Source: Paraburkholderia mimosarum LMG 23256 = NBRC 106338 (GTDB taxonomy: Bacteria > Pseudomonadota > Gammaproteobacteria > Burkholderiales > Burkholderiaceae). Taken from it: a stretch of DNA of 64,000 nucleotides. Positions 10,301 through 18,249 of this stretch are shown here, one piece after another. The stretch is taken from contig NZ_BBJJ01000041.1 in the NCBI RefSeq assembly GCF_000739815.1, positions 1 through 64,000 on the forward strand, in the 5' to 3' direction. A program made the position numbers and the translations under genes. The notes beneath the pieces are model-generated. The model searched no databases and had not been told where the DNA came from. It was given only the letters and a program-made list of their open reading frames with translations. Within the stretch, counting starts at the first letter, position 1. Each line of letters opens with the position of its first letter.

Positions 10301-10458
10301 GGGTGCACGAGCCTTACGCGGCGCACTACACGTTCACGAGCGCGATGGCGGTACAGTTGCTCAAGTCGATGGCGCCGGTCCTGCAGCCGCTGCTTGAGGA
10401 CAAGGACGCGGCAAATGGCATGCTAAAGGCCGGAACCAACGCACAGGAGGTAAGGTAG
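7366..10458 (+). CDS. large bifunctional penicillin-binding protein (GT51 plus transpeptidase)
   Basis: A 1030-residue class A PBP-like protein. It has one N-terminal membrane helix (about 24-45), a GT51 transglycosylase domain (FIEDKY with the catalytic Glu; GGSTLATQ) and a transpeptidase domain with SxxK as STAK (Ser507), SVN and KTG at about 935-937. It would polymerise and crosslink peptidoglycan in the periplasm. The spacing from SxxK to KTG is about 430 residues, against roughly 190-280 in usual class A PBPs, so a large insertion sits between SVN and KTG. The start at 7366 was chosen for the AGGAGAACAACC ribosome site; an open extension to 7228 lacks one. Confidence 0.85.
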   Translation: MNRPSVGSPITATHAGSVWRWIRWGLVVAILAAVAIVARMVQIEIDTSRLQARYLSELTRDIGYTVEQGPSHRIRFPATNGPYDVRLGYAQLPAFTDRLERHGFAIAAQARDSDRMIALADDGLFLPYEEKDQAGIVLRDANGAMLFQTRYPRRVYENFDAVPPLLRDSLVFIEDKYLLAADQPNRNPAIDWGRFSRALVDQGLRLVNRHQHTPGGSTLATQLEKFRHSTGGRTATPPEKLRQIASASVRAYLDGPQTMPARQKILVHYLNSVPLSARPGVGEINGIGDGLAAWYGRDFGDVNRILREPISNSTLDEQALAFRQVLSLLIAQRAPSYFLQKNNDALAKLTDSYLRLLANGAVISPALRDAALATQLTLNRSKPAPRPAVPYAERKAVLTMRTQLMQALGLKTIYDVDRLDLSATSTLDNAVQLAVSDRLADAETMDGARAAGIVGFEMLRPADDPSKIAYSFTLFERRGGENLVRVQTDSVNEPFDINSGARLNLGSTAKLRTLITYLQIVSALHAKYANEDAKTLRAMIPQVDPSDALTRWVLDYLSTTPDRSLTAMLEAAVQRKYSANPGEVFYTGGGAQTFNNFESSDNSQILTVQQAFQYSVNLVFVRLMRDIVHYEMIQTSGPPSAYLDDPAVRNRYLTQFADGESQVYMQRFYTRYAGRSNDEALQILLQHTRKGPARIATVLRSVNPNGGLAWFNAQMRAQLKNTQFQWLDDEDLARYYTRYAIDKFNLNDRGYIAGIHPLELWLLNYLRVHPDATLAEVQQQSHDARLYTYRWLFKTRYHATQDRRIRHMIELKAYVAIGRSWRALGYPFDNITPSYASAIGASGDRPSALAYLIGLVSSNGEKLPTHSFESLDFARGTPYETSFVHADNPPQPLISAQISQVVRELLTSVVEGGTAKRLAAGMTLPDGKTLTVYGKTGTGDQRFNVYARGAHLIESRKVNRCATFVFVIGGRFYGAITAWVHEPYAAHYTFTSAMAVQLLKSMAPVLQPLLEDKDAANGMLKAGTNAQEVR

Positions 10459-10627
10459 GTCGATCAGCGGGCGACGGCGATGCAGCGCTTGAGATCGCTA
10501 GCCAGGCAATTTGTGCAACCGCGAGTGGCGGAGAACGGATCCGGGCCGATACCGGGATCTCTTATTGGGTGCCCAATCTGTTCCGGTGAATATGCACGGT
10601 GGGCAGTGAACAAGGGGGAGAATTCCT

Positions 10628-11641
10628 TTGACCGGCGCTCCAGTCGTCAAAACGGCGCGCTTTTCAAATGCCTGCAAGGCCAAAACCATGGATAACCGAC
10701 GGATTGCTGGAAAAAGGGTCTTTGGCGGAGCCGCATTTATCACACTCACTGCGATTCTAGTGGGGAGAAGCTACGTCCGCCGCCTGATGACGGATGTCGG
10801 CGCTGAAACAGCTGACGTTGCACTCGGCGCTGCTACGATCGCCTGGTGGTGCATCGCAGCCTGGTTGGCTGCAGCGTTGTTCAGGTATGTATTACACCGG
10901 GTTCTTTTCCCATCTGACGGACAACTCAAGAGACGCGAAATCCTTTCCGGTCTGGTCACTGGATTGATCTATCTTGGTGCCCTGTTCGGCATCCTGAAGT
11001 TTGCGTTTCACCAATCGGTAGAGGGTCTGCTGACGACGTCGGGGATCGTTGCTGTGGTGCTCGGTCTTGCGCTGCAAAGTACTTTGGCCGATCTCTTTTC
11101 AGGCATCGCGCTCAACATCGAAGGCCCTTTCCGTGCCGGCGACTGGATAACGGTCGACGGAGACAACGAGGGCGAAGTTATCGAGATCAACTGGCGGGCG
11201 ACGCGGCTTCGCGACCGGAGCGGCGACATTACGATTATTCCGAACAGCAGCATCGCCAAGTCGTGCGTAACCAATCACTGCCTGCCCAGGAGGCCTCACC
11301 CTGCCAGCATCAGCATCGATTTCGAGGCTCAGTCATCCGCCGACACGGTAACAGAGGTCCTCATGGCGGCAGTCCTCAAAGCCAGTCATGTGCTCCGCGA
11401 CCCGCCCCCAGAAGTCACGGTGCAAAGAATTCGAGGCCGGACGGTCTCTTACGCTGTTACGTTCTATGTGGTCAATTTCGCCGAAATCCCTTCGGCGCAA
11501 AGCGACACGCTCAAACAAGTACTTTCGGACATATCAAGCGCCGGCCTGCGACTTTCCAGTCCGCGAACGGGAGCATCTGTCGCACCGGAGGCAAAACCGG
11601 TCACAGCAGCAGCGCCGCCGGATATCCGGACAGGCCGATAA
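10628..11641 (+). CDS. MscS-family mechanosensitive channel
   Basis: A 337-residue small-conductance channel. Three hydrophobic helices (about 33-50, 65-90, 110-130) precede the pore helix, rich in Gly and Ala (VVLGLALQSTLADLFSGI), then the beta domain (GDWITVD...GEVIEINWRATRLRD...IIPNS) and a C-terminal alpha/beta domain. It would open on membrane tension during hypo-osmotic shock. A TTG start at 10628 has a strong AAGGGGGAG site 7 bases upstream; ATG 10688 is possible but has no clear site. It follows the PBP gene by 169 bp. Confidence 0.85.
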   Translation: MTGAPVVKTARFSNACKAKTMDNRRIAGKRVFGGAAFITLTAILVGRSYVRRLMTDVGAETADVALGAATIAWWCIAAWLAAALFRYVLHRVLFPSDGQLKRREILSGLVTGLIYLGALFGILKFAFHQSVEGLLTTSGIVAVVLGLALQSTLADLFSGIALNIEGPFRAGDWITVDGDNEGEVIEINWRATRLRDRSGDITIIPNSSIAKSCVTNHCLPRRPHPASISIDFEAQSSADTVTEVLMAAVLKASHVLRDPPPEVTVQRIRGRTVSYAVTFYVVNFAEIPSAQSDTLKQVLSDISSAGLRLSSPRTGASVAPEAKPVTAAAPPDIRTGR

Positions 11642-11687
11642 GTGGCACCCGTGGCCATGATTTCAACTATTGGAGGCCAAAATGAAA

Positions 11688-12158
11688 TCAAGAAAGGAGA
11701 TCGGGAATAGCGACCAGCAGCGACGTATGCTTCGCGAAACGACGCCCCCCAATTTCCTGGATTCGTCGCGGCGAGATAGTTGTCGATCTCGGGTCCTTCA
11801 TGCCGAGAGTCGCGGACTTCCAGTCAGTCAGCGCAACATGACCGATGCCATTGGCGAGCAGTGTCTCGACGAGACTCTGTCCTTTGTGGTAGCCGGCGAT
11901 CATCGCGGTATGTACGGCGTAGGGCGCATCGACGAGGGTGGGAATCCCTCCCGGCCTGCCGTAGTCGCGTAGCAACATGGTGCGTAGATCCAGGCGCATC
12001 TCGTTTGGGGTTGCAAGCTTGGGCTTCAACTCCTCGCGAATCCTGATTTCCTCTTCAACGAATTTCAGGTTCCTTACATAGAACTCGCTCTCCTCGTCGA
12101 GCAGCGCCTTGGCCATTCGAGGCAAACGCGCTTTCGACATGCGTGTCAAATGCGACAA
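11688..12158 (-). pseudogene. 5' fragment of a PhaC-like hydrolase paralogue
   Basis: The first ~105 codons closely match residues ~33-140 of the intact hydrolase at 4946-6076 (shared NLKFVEEEIRI, LRTMLLRDYG, GQSLVETLLANGIGHVALTDW). After GMKD the frame shifts: the expected EIDNYLA is readable one base over. The remaining two thirds, including the nucleophile, are gone. It lies on the opposite strand to its intact relative, a sign of duplication followed by rearrangement. Confidence 0.8.
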
Positions 12159-12303
12159 TTAAATTTATGTTAAATTCCCCCCCCCGCAAAGCCATTTGCG
12201 CGTCTCTTACGCGGCCTCGTTGCTCCCGTCCTCGCTGCGTGCGCCACCTTGGCGGCGGCTCCGCTGCGTCTGAGCCGCCGAGAGCAGTACGTCTCACACG
12301 GTC

Positions 12304-12606
12304 TCAAAAGAACGGGTTGATCAGGCTCAGTCGATTGAAGACGACTTTACCGTGGTGCATGTCTTCGCTGTACAGGACGTCGCAATCCGCGAAGTTCGAA
12401 GCCAGTCAACGGTCCCTGGTGATGAACGAGGTCACGCTCGTGACGAGTCGGAAGATGGGTCTTTCGCGGCCCGAAATCGAGTGTGTCTCGGACGACGTCT
12501 AAGTGTTGTGCGAGGTCGTGCCTCTAGCGCTTGAAGTTCACAAAGAAGCACATCGGATTGCTGCGCGATACGGATTCAGGTTTTACGATTCCTGCATCGT
12601 TACTTT
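12304..12606. pseudogene. PIN-domain (VapC-like) toxin with inverted 3' end
   Basis: Two pieces of one PIN ribonuclease face opposite ways. The plus strand at about 12395-12606 reads the middle of the domain: NEVTLVTSRKMGLS, an in-frame TAA, then CEVVPLALEVHKEA and RYGFRFYDSCIV. The minus strand at about 12410-12304 reads its normal continuation, CDVLYSEDMHHGKV to the end INPFF, with the acidic SED residues. A short inversion of the 3' end explains both. The N-terminal third and any antitoxin gene are absent. Confidence 0.65.
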
Positions 12607-12762
12607 CACATTTAAGTCCGACGGGAGCGCCGTTAATGCGCCTGATCGCGGGCGGAAACTAGCACGTATTAACTCTACCCCCGCACAACGCCCTGAAATA
12701 CGGCTCGTTTCACGAATTTCAGCACGCTCGCGCGTCATCCATCTCCATGGCAACACTTCTGC

Positions 12763-13080
12763 TTATTCGTCACTCACGCAGCCGTCGACGATCCCACCGT
12801 TGGCAATTCGCTCGGCGAGCCTTCGAACTGCACCTGCCAACTTGTCGGCACGCATGCGCCCTTCTGCGTCAAGGTACCTTGCATCTCTCGTGACACTATG
12901 CTCAAGACCCAGCGCAGCTTCCTGCAAATCGATGTCGAGGGCACGCCTTCGAAACAGTGAGTCAAGCGTTATCGCGCCTGACAATAGCCGAGACAATTCT
13001 GGTTTGCGACCGGCCGCCTGTTCGTCGAGCGAATACGCAGCGTCAAGCAAGCCGAAATACATCCGTTGGCGGTTGGCCAT
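12763..13080 (-). CDS. small hypothetical protein
   Basis: A 105-residue frame starting MANRQRMYFGLLDAAYSLDEQ, with a GGAAG motif just before the ATG. The composition is soluble and mostly helical with many charged residues, and codon use looks like a real GC-rich gene. I do not recognise a family. It stands alone among gene fragments, so it may itself be a relic. Confidence 0.4.
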   Translation of the reverse strand: MANRQRMYFGLLDAAYSLDEQAAGRKPELSRLLSGAITLDSLFRRRALDIDLQEAALGLEHSVTRDARYLDAEGRMRADKLAGAVRRLAERIANGGIVDGCVSDE

Positions 13081-13086
13081 TTTCAC

Positions 13087-13508
13087 TTCCCGTCAGTAGA
13101 GAGTCATCGCTCGCACGCGCCGCGCCGCGCGGGCGCTTGTTTTGGAGCGCGATTGCAGGACTCGAGTTACATGTCTTCAAGTGTTTCGTTACGTGTGCGA
13201 CGGCCTCTCTGCAAATCGATTCGAGGAGCACCTGTCCCTGATGACCAGAACCCAGGCGGAGATATTACAGCGCTGCCTTCAGCAGGCGTCCGTTGGGTCA
13301 TTGCACATCTCGCCTCCTCAGCATGCCCACATTTCCATGCGCGATCAGGAAGCGTCTTTCCTAAGGCCACCAAATTGGTCTGCGCCGCGATAAGCGTGGC
13401 GGTTAGAACGATCTGAGCGAAGGCCCTGACTCTTTCGCCAAGCCAGGCTTTCGACAGCTCCGCCGTTTATCGAATGGCGGCGGTAGTCCTGCGAATTTCA
13501 GTCAAATA
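13087..13508. other. 422-bp gap without a recognisable gene
   Basis: Both strands carry only short frames of no recognisable family. The stretch ends at the left palindrome of the IS200-like element. Confidence 0.5.
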
Positions 13509-14109
13509 CCACCGGCAAAGCCGGTGGCTTGAAATTGTGAGCGCCTCAAAGGCGCCCATAAAACCGTGAGCCGCCGATGGCGGCTTACTCCATGACCAGC
13601 TTCATCTGGTCATACCGCTCATCTTCTGCCTCCTGATTGCGGATGTACGCTCGCACCATCTGCTCGTCCAGCCCCACCGTGGAGACGAAGTAGCCACGGG
13701 CCCAGAAATGCTCCCCTGTAAAATTCCGCTGTCGCCCTCCGAACTTCCTGGCTATCTGGATTGCGCTCTTGCCCTTGATATAGCCCACTACGTTCGAAAC
13801 CGCGTACTTCGGCGCAATACTCAGGCACATGTGAACGTGATCTGCCATCACATGCCCCTCGACAATCTTCGACTCCTTGTGCGACGCCAGCTCGTGGAAC
13901 ATCTCTCCCAATTGCCTTCGCAACACGCCGAAGATCTTCCTCTTGCGTCGCTTCGGTATGAACACCACGTGATACTTGCAGTCCCATCTCGTATGGCTCA
14001 GGCTTTGGTACTCTTTCATCGTGAATCTCCTTCTCTTGGCGGAGATAGGAAATTCACGCGGACCGTCGTAAAGGTCAAACCTTGGTGAGTCCACCGGCAA
14101 AGCCGGTGG
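13509..14109 (-). mobile_element. IS200-like element bounded by two copies of a palindrome
   Basis: Two identical copies of a 19-base imperfect palindrome (arms CCACCGGC and GCCGGTGG around AAA) lie at 13509-13527 and 14091-14109, outside a single tnpA. Further small hairpins (GCGCC/GGCGC near 13541; AGCCGCC/GGCGGCT near 13570) lie between the left copy and the tnpA stop. Subterminal hairpins that are not inverted-repeat termini are typical of IS200/IS605 elements. No TnpB or IscB accessory gene is present. Confidence 0.7.
13585..14019 (-). CDS. tnpA: IS200/IS605-family Y1 transposase
   Basis: A 144-residue HUH single-strand transposase of full family length. The metal-binding HUH pair is His61/His63 in MADHVHMCL, and the nucleophilic tyrosine is probably Tyr125 in AYIRNQE. 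The start at 14019 (MKEYQSLSHTRW) was chosen because this is the usual N-terminus and a GGAGA lies just upstream. The frame is intact, so the element may still be active. Confidence 0.85.
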   Translation of the reverse strand: MKEYQSLSHTRWDCKYHVVFIPKRRKRKIFGVLRRQLGEMFHELASHKESKIVEGHVMADHVHMCLSIAPKYAVSNVVGYIKGKSAIQIARKFGGRQRNFTGEHFWARGYFVSTVGLDEQMVRAYIRNQEAEDERYDQMKLVME

Positions 14110-14163
14110 CTTACCTCACTGAGTTAGTTGGGATTGTCCCCTTATCGATCGAGTCGAGCTTGT

Positions 14164-14529
14164 CGGTCCAGTTCCTGCTCGTAGATACCCTGGTCGGAGT
14201 AGACCAGTGGGCTGATCGTCCCCGCCTCTTCGTCGAACAGCGCGGAAGCAGGATAGCCTTGAATGGTGGTATCAGGCACTTGCGTCTCCTGGATAGTTGC
14301 GCATGGCGAAGCATCGGCTCTTATTGCGGTATGCGGCCGTTGGTGTGAGCGTCGCGCGCATTTCCGTTACTGGAACAATAGGCGTTCGCGGACTGTCCAC
14401 CTTTGCTCACAGCGCGGAAAAGCCTTGCTTGCCGGGCAGCGACATCCGCGGATCACATGGCGATGCTTCGCCGGACAGCATCGATGGACGATGCTGCCGG
14501 CCGCAGAGTGGAAACGTTGGGAGGGATGC
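14164..14529 (+). repeat. copy A of the ring-dioxygenase control region repeat
   Basis: Matches 58768-59133 almost base for base (constant offset 44604). It holds the first ~38 codons of the dioxygenase alpha subunit on the minus strand (GTG start at 14279), its GGAGACGCAA ribosome site and about 250 bp of upstream sequence. It ends sharply at GAGGGATGC, where the istB relic begins a few tens of bases on. Confidence 0.9.
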
Positions 14530-14579
14530 ACGAGAACGCGCGAGGGCCCAAGTAATACCACTGACCCAAGGAGGTCGCG

Positions 14580-14914
14580 ATGTTGATGTAGCAAACCCTC
14601 TCCCAGCCCTCAAGCTGGACGGCATGGCTCGCGCGTTCGAGGAACAGGCGGCGCTGACGGCCAGCACGAGCCTGTCGTTCGAGGAACGCTTCGGCATGGT
14701 CGTGGATCGTGAGATCGCCTGGCGCGATACCCGGCGGCTCGATCGATTGCTCAAGTCTGCGAAGCTCGAGAACCCCCAGGCCTGCGTTGAGGACATCGAG
14801 TACCGGCAGAGCCGTGGGCCCGACAAGGGTATCGTCGCCACCCTCGCCGGCTGTGACTGGATGCGCAATGCACAGAACCTCATCCTGACAGGGCCGTCCG
14901 AGCACGCGACATGA
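14580..14914 (+). pseudogene. istB: IS21-family istB, 5' fragment
   Basis: The ATG at 14580 meets a TAG after three codons, and the true reading frame resumes one base over. It then gives the IstB N-terminus (LKLDGMARAFEEQ, SFEERFGMVVDRE, RRLDRLLKSAKL, CVEDIEYR, CDWMRNAQNLILTGP). The gene breaks off inside the Walker A loop (TGPSEHAT, stop). IstB is the AAA+ helper of IS21 transposition; this piece cannot function and no istA is nearby. Confidence 0.8.
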
Positions 14915-15106
14915 TGCTCACCTCGCCACGTTATTGAAGTTCAAGGGGAATTTGCCGAGGTTCTTGTGATAGCGGACCCGCGCCACGGGTTGCGACCAAT
15001 GCGCAGACCTCGGGGCGCTGTACATCGACGGCTTTGATGACCCAAGGTGCTCCCTTGCAGGCCTGTTTAGCCGCGAGTGTCCCGGCGCTAATCATGCGAA
15101 GTACCG

Positions 15107-15596
15107 TCATCTTGCTCGTGCCGAGAGCTCCAGCGTCAGTTCGCTGCGCGCTTCCCGCTCGCCGATTCGGTAGACCGCAATGTGGTGGTCACTTCGGAAC
15201 GAGCGCACCCGCATCTCTGTCCAGGTGTGCCCCTTGCCAGTCCGATGACCGAGACGGTTCAGCAGCGAGGCGATGCTAGAGTCATTGAGCTGGCGTGCGA
15301 TCCGCGTGATCAGAGCCTTGACCGCGACATCGGTGGCCCAGCCGTGCTGTCCGGTGCGGTTCTTCACCACGCTTAATTCGGTGTGGTCGCCAGCCTCCCA
15401 ATGAATGACGAGTTCAATATGCGTCTCGACGACGCGCGCCACGATCTCTTGAGGACGGAGCGCAAGATCCGCTTGCGCACTTCGTTGCCTGCCGAAGGAT
15501 GAGACCACACGCGCGGCAAGTCCCTGCCCAGTGCCATCAGTTCGTCACGCTGCCGTGGCGTCAAGATCGAATCAGCTTGGCTCCTGTTCGACTTCA
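15107..15596 (-). pseudogene. large serine recombinase, C-terminal fragment
   Basis: Two overlapping frames make one product: QADSILTPRQRDELMALGRDLPRVW in the first, then VVETHIELVIHWEAGDHTEL, KNRTGQHGWATD and WTEMRVRSFRSDHHIAVY in the second. This is the C-terminal region of phage- or transposon-type serine recombinases. The catalytic N-terminal domain is missing and a frameshift separates the halves near 15450. It abuts the chemoreceptor fragment at about 15597. Confidence 0.65.
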
Positions 15597-15935
15597 CCGA
15601 AACGGGCGTTCAACTTCCCCGAAATACGCACCAACCGTTCTTCGTCGGAGCGAATCGTGCCGATTGACGTGGCTACCTCTTCACCGTTTTGCGCGAGTCC
15701 GATTCGTCTCAAATGAAGCCAGACATCAACGCGCTGCACGAATCTCCAACAAGTCCTGAAACGACGCCATACCGCCCGAGTTCAACTCCTTCAGGATCGA
15801 CCCTAGCCGGGAGAGGCCGAACACTCCTGAGCCGCCAGTAGCAAACAGCAGCAGTAGGAATACCCCGCAACCGATAACCATTTCAAACTTTATCCTTCGC
15901 GCCCTTCGGCTCATGTCGTCTCCCTTACCCTTCAC
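15597..15935 (-). pseudogene. methyl-accepting chemotaxis protein, N-terminal fragment
   Basis: It starts with a cytoplasmic basic stretch and one membrane helix (about residues 16-36), then a four-helix-bundle sensor start. The layout and wording follow the intact chemoreceptor at 37376-38953 (FLLLLFA..G..GLSRL; EIRAARVDVWLHLRR). A one-base slip after EIRAA creates a TGA; the continuation is in the next frame down to about 15597. The signalling domain is absent. Confidence 0.7.
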
Positions 15936-15983
15936 TCGGCGAATTTGGAACCGCCTGACTTTGCCTTCTGGGCGCCTTCATTT

Positions 15984-17642
15984 TCAGGCATCGTTGCTGT
16001 CACGTTCTTGCTGCTGAAGCAATCGCCATTGAATTTTCCCACTGCCGGAACGAGGAAGTGCGGAAACGAACTTCACTACGCGAGGAACCTTGTAAGACGC
16101 CATTTGCTCGCGCGCCCATGCAATGACTTGCTCCTCGGAGAGGTTGCAGCCATCCCGCAAGACGACAAATGCCTTGACCGTCTCGCCACGGCGAGCATCG
16201 CTAGCCGCCACGACACATGCTTCTTGAATGGCGGGGTGACTATAAAGTATCGCCTCGACTTCGGATGGCCACACTTTGAAACCGGATGCATTGATCATTC
16301 GCTTCAACCGGTCGACTATGAATAGGTAGCCATCTTCATCAACGTATCCAATATCACCCGTGCGCAGATAGCACCTCTCATCGATTTCCACGAACGCCTC
16401 CCGAGTCTCATCGGGACGCTTCCAATAGCCTTCGAAAACTTGCGCCCCGGCGACCACGATCTCGCCCGGCGCACCTGTTGGCGTGCGTTCAAGCGTCGTC
16501 GAATCGACAATGAGTGAACTGACGCCTTGGATCGGCACTCCCAGACATTGCTGCTTGACTCGATCCGGAGGATTGAAATGGGTCGCTGACATGGTCTCAG
16601 ACAACCCATAGCCTTCAATATAAGAGATGCCCCAGCGAGATTCGATTTTTTGCGCCACAGCCTTCGGCATCGCAGCGCCGCCGCCACAAAGGCACACGAT
16701 GGAACTCAGATCGAAGCGGTCGAGTTCCGGCAGGCTCATGAAATCGATCATCATGGTCGGAATCGAAACCCAGGTCGTAGCACGGTGACGCTCAATCAAT
16801 CGAGCCGCACAACCGGCATCCCATCGTGTCATCACGATCATGGTTGCGCCGCACAGAATCGCCATATTCATGCACAGCTGCATCCCGGTAACATGAAACA
16901 TTGGGACCGCGCAGAGGAAGACGGCGTCCTGCGCAATTGACAACCATTGCGCACTCGCCCTTGTGACGTGCATTGCGCTGCCATGGGTGTGCATGCAACC
17001 TTTCGGCTGGCCCGTTGTACCTGACGTATACGGGATCACCGCAAGATCATTCCGCTCGGCGACGTGCTTCGACGGCACACAGTTGGACGCCAGCGCCTCA
17101 CGCCACTGCACCGCGCCCGACATTTCGCAATCTGGTCCGCCCGATCGATCCGCAACGTTCTCCGCTTCCCGGGTTAGCACGGCAGGTAACGGCAAGTCCG
17201 TGAACTCGGGTAGATAGTCTGCGTAGCGGGCGACAACGATGTGACTCAGTATGTTGCCGAGTAACGGCCTGGCGTTCTCGTGCACCTCATCCCCAATCAG
17301 AGCGACCTTCGCGCCACTGTCTGCAACGACGTGACGAATCTCGCCCATCATATTCATAGGATTTACAGGCACAACAACCGCATTTGCACGCGCAATCGCA
17401 TAAAAGCCAATGATGAACTGCGGGCTATTCTGCATATAAAGCACGACGCGATCGCCACGCACAACACCACACCGCTGCTGAAGGAAGCCGGCAAGAGCGT
17501 CGACTTTTCGCTTCAGCTCGGCATATGTCATGTCGCAACCGTAGTATGAAATCGCGATTTTTTCCGGATGGCGAGTCGCAGCAACATCGAGGTTGGAATA
17601 CAGCGACGCACCCGACGACGGCAAATTGGCAAAACGATTCAC
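15984..17642 (-). CDS. AMP-forming acyl-CoA ligase
   Basis: A 552-residue ANL-superfamily enzyme. It carries the phosphate-binding motif YTSGTTGQPKG at about 205-215, the adenine motif GYGLSET, the hinge region YLRTGDIGYVDEDGY...DRLKRMINASG and a C-terminal catalytic Lys region (RSGSGKIQWR). It activates a carboxylic acid through an adenylate to its CoA thioester. The start at 17642 is a GTG with an AGAGGAG site; the longer open frame to 17765 has none. It lies downstream of a broken thiolase and an SDR gene, so the group is a damaged CoA-dependent operon. Substrate unknown. Confidence 0.85.
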   Translation of the reverse strand: MNRFANLPSSGASLYSNLDVAATRHPEKIAISYYGCDMTYAELKRKVDALAGFLQQRCGVVRGDRVVLYMQNSPQFIIGFYAIARANAVVVPVNPMNMMGEIRHVVADSGAKVALIGDEVHENARPLLGNILSHIVVARYADYLPEFTDLPLPAVLTREAENVADRSGGPDCEMSGAVQWREALASNCVPSKHVAERNDLAVIPYTSGTTGQPKGCMHTHGSAMHVTRASAQWLSIAQDAVFLCAVPMFHVTGMQLCMNMAILCGATMIVMTRWDAGCAARLIERHRATTWVSIPTMMIDFMSLPELDRFDLSSIVCLCGGGAAMPKAVAQKIESRWGISYIEGYGLSETMSATHFNPPDRVKQQCLGVPIQGVSSLIVDSTTLERTPTGAPGEIVVAGAQVFEGYWKRPDETREAFVEIDERCYLRTGDIGYVDEDGYLFIVDRLKRMINASGFKVWPSEVEAILYSHPAIQEACVVAASDARRGETVKAFVVLRDGCNLSEEQVIAWAREQMASYKVPRVVKFVSALPRSGSGKIQWRLLQQQERDSNDA

Positions 17643-17769
17643 ATGAGGCTCCTCTAACACACTGGCGCGATTCAGCGCGCCGTTCAGCTGCGTGCTTCCG
17701 TGGTTGGCGGACAAGATCACATTCTCACAACTTGACGAAAGCACAGCTCCGCGCGCACTGGGCATCGTT

Positions 17770-18243
17770 CAAAATAGCGCCTCGCCAATCCCCATGATGG
17801 TCGTCGCACCGGAGCGTGCTGTTGGGTCACGAGTTCAAAAAGTTGACCGATACCGGTCGCACCGAGCGGATGCCCTTTCGATTCCAGGCCGCCCGACGGG
17901 TTGATCGGAACGCGTCCGCCAATCGTGAAATCGGTGGCTCCGCACAAACGCCTCCCAGCCCCCGAGGCGTCAAGCCCAGATTTTCGGCCTGAGGGATTTC
18001 GCCCATCGGCGAGGCGTCGTGCACCTCGGCAACGTGGATATCCTCCGGCCCGATGCCCGCGATTTCGTAGGCCTGCGGCGCCGTAAGTGCCGCAACATTC
18101 TTCTCAGGCTCGGCCATGGTCCGCTTGCTAAAGCTGCGCATGACACTTGCCGAGATGCGGATCGCGCGCGACTTGTCGCCGCCAATGCGCTTAAGCCCTT
18201 CCTGGCTACACAGGATTGCCGCCGCCGCACCATCGGACATTCG
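17770..18243 (-). pseudogene. thiolase, C-terminal fragment with frameshifts
   Basis: Reads as the last third of a thiolase: MSDGAAAAILCSQEGLKRI, then EIAGIGPEDIHVAEVHDAS. After a shift near 17945 comes INPSGGLESKGHPLGATGIGQL with the catalytic-loop GHPLGATG, and after another shift near 17830 GATTIMGIGEALF and stop. The substrate-binding N-terminal part with the acylated Cys is missing. It sits directly behind the SDR at 18250. Confidence 0.75.
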
Positions 18244-18249
18244 ATTATC

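Noticed and set aside
12177..12187. Run of C residues near 12180 as a phase-variation tract.
   Set aside because: It is not inside or directly before any intact gene.
13530..13585. Hairpins downstream of tnpA considered as a guide (omega-like) RNA.
   Set aside because: No TnpB or IscB gene accompanies them; subterminal hairpins are normal for IS200-type ends.
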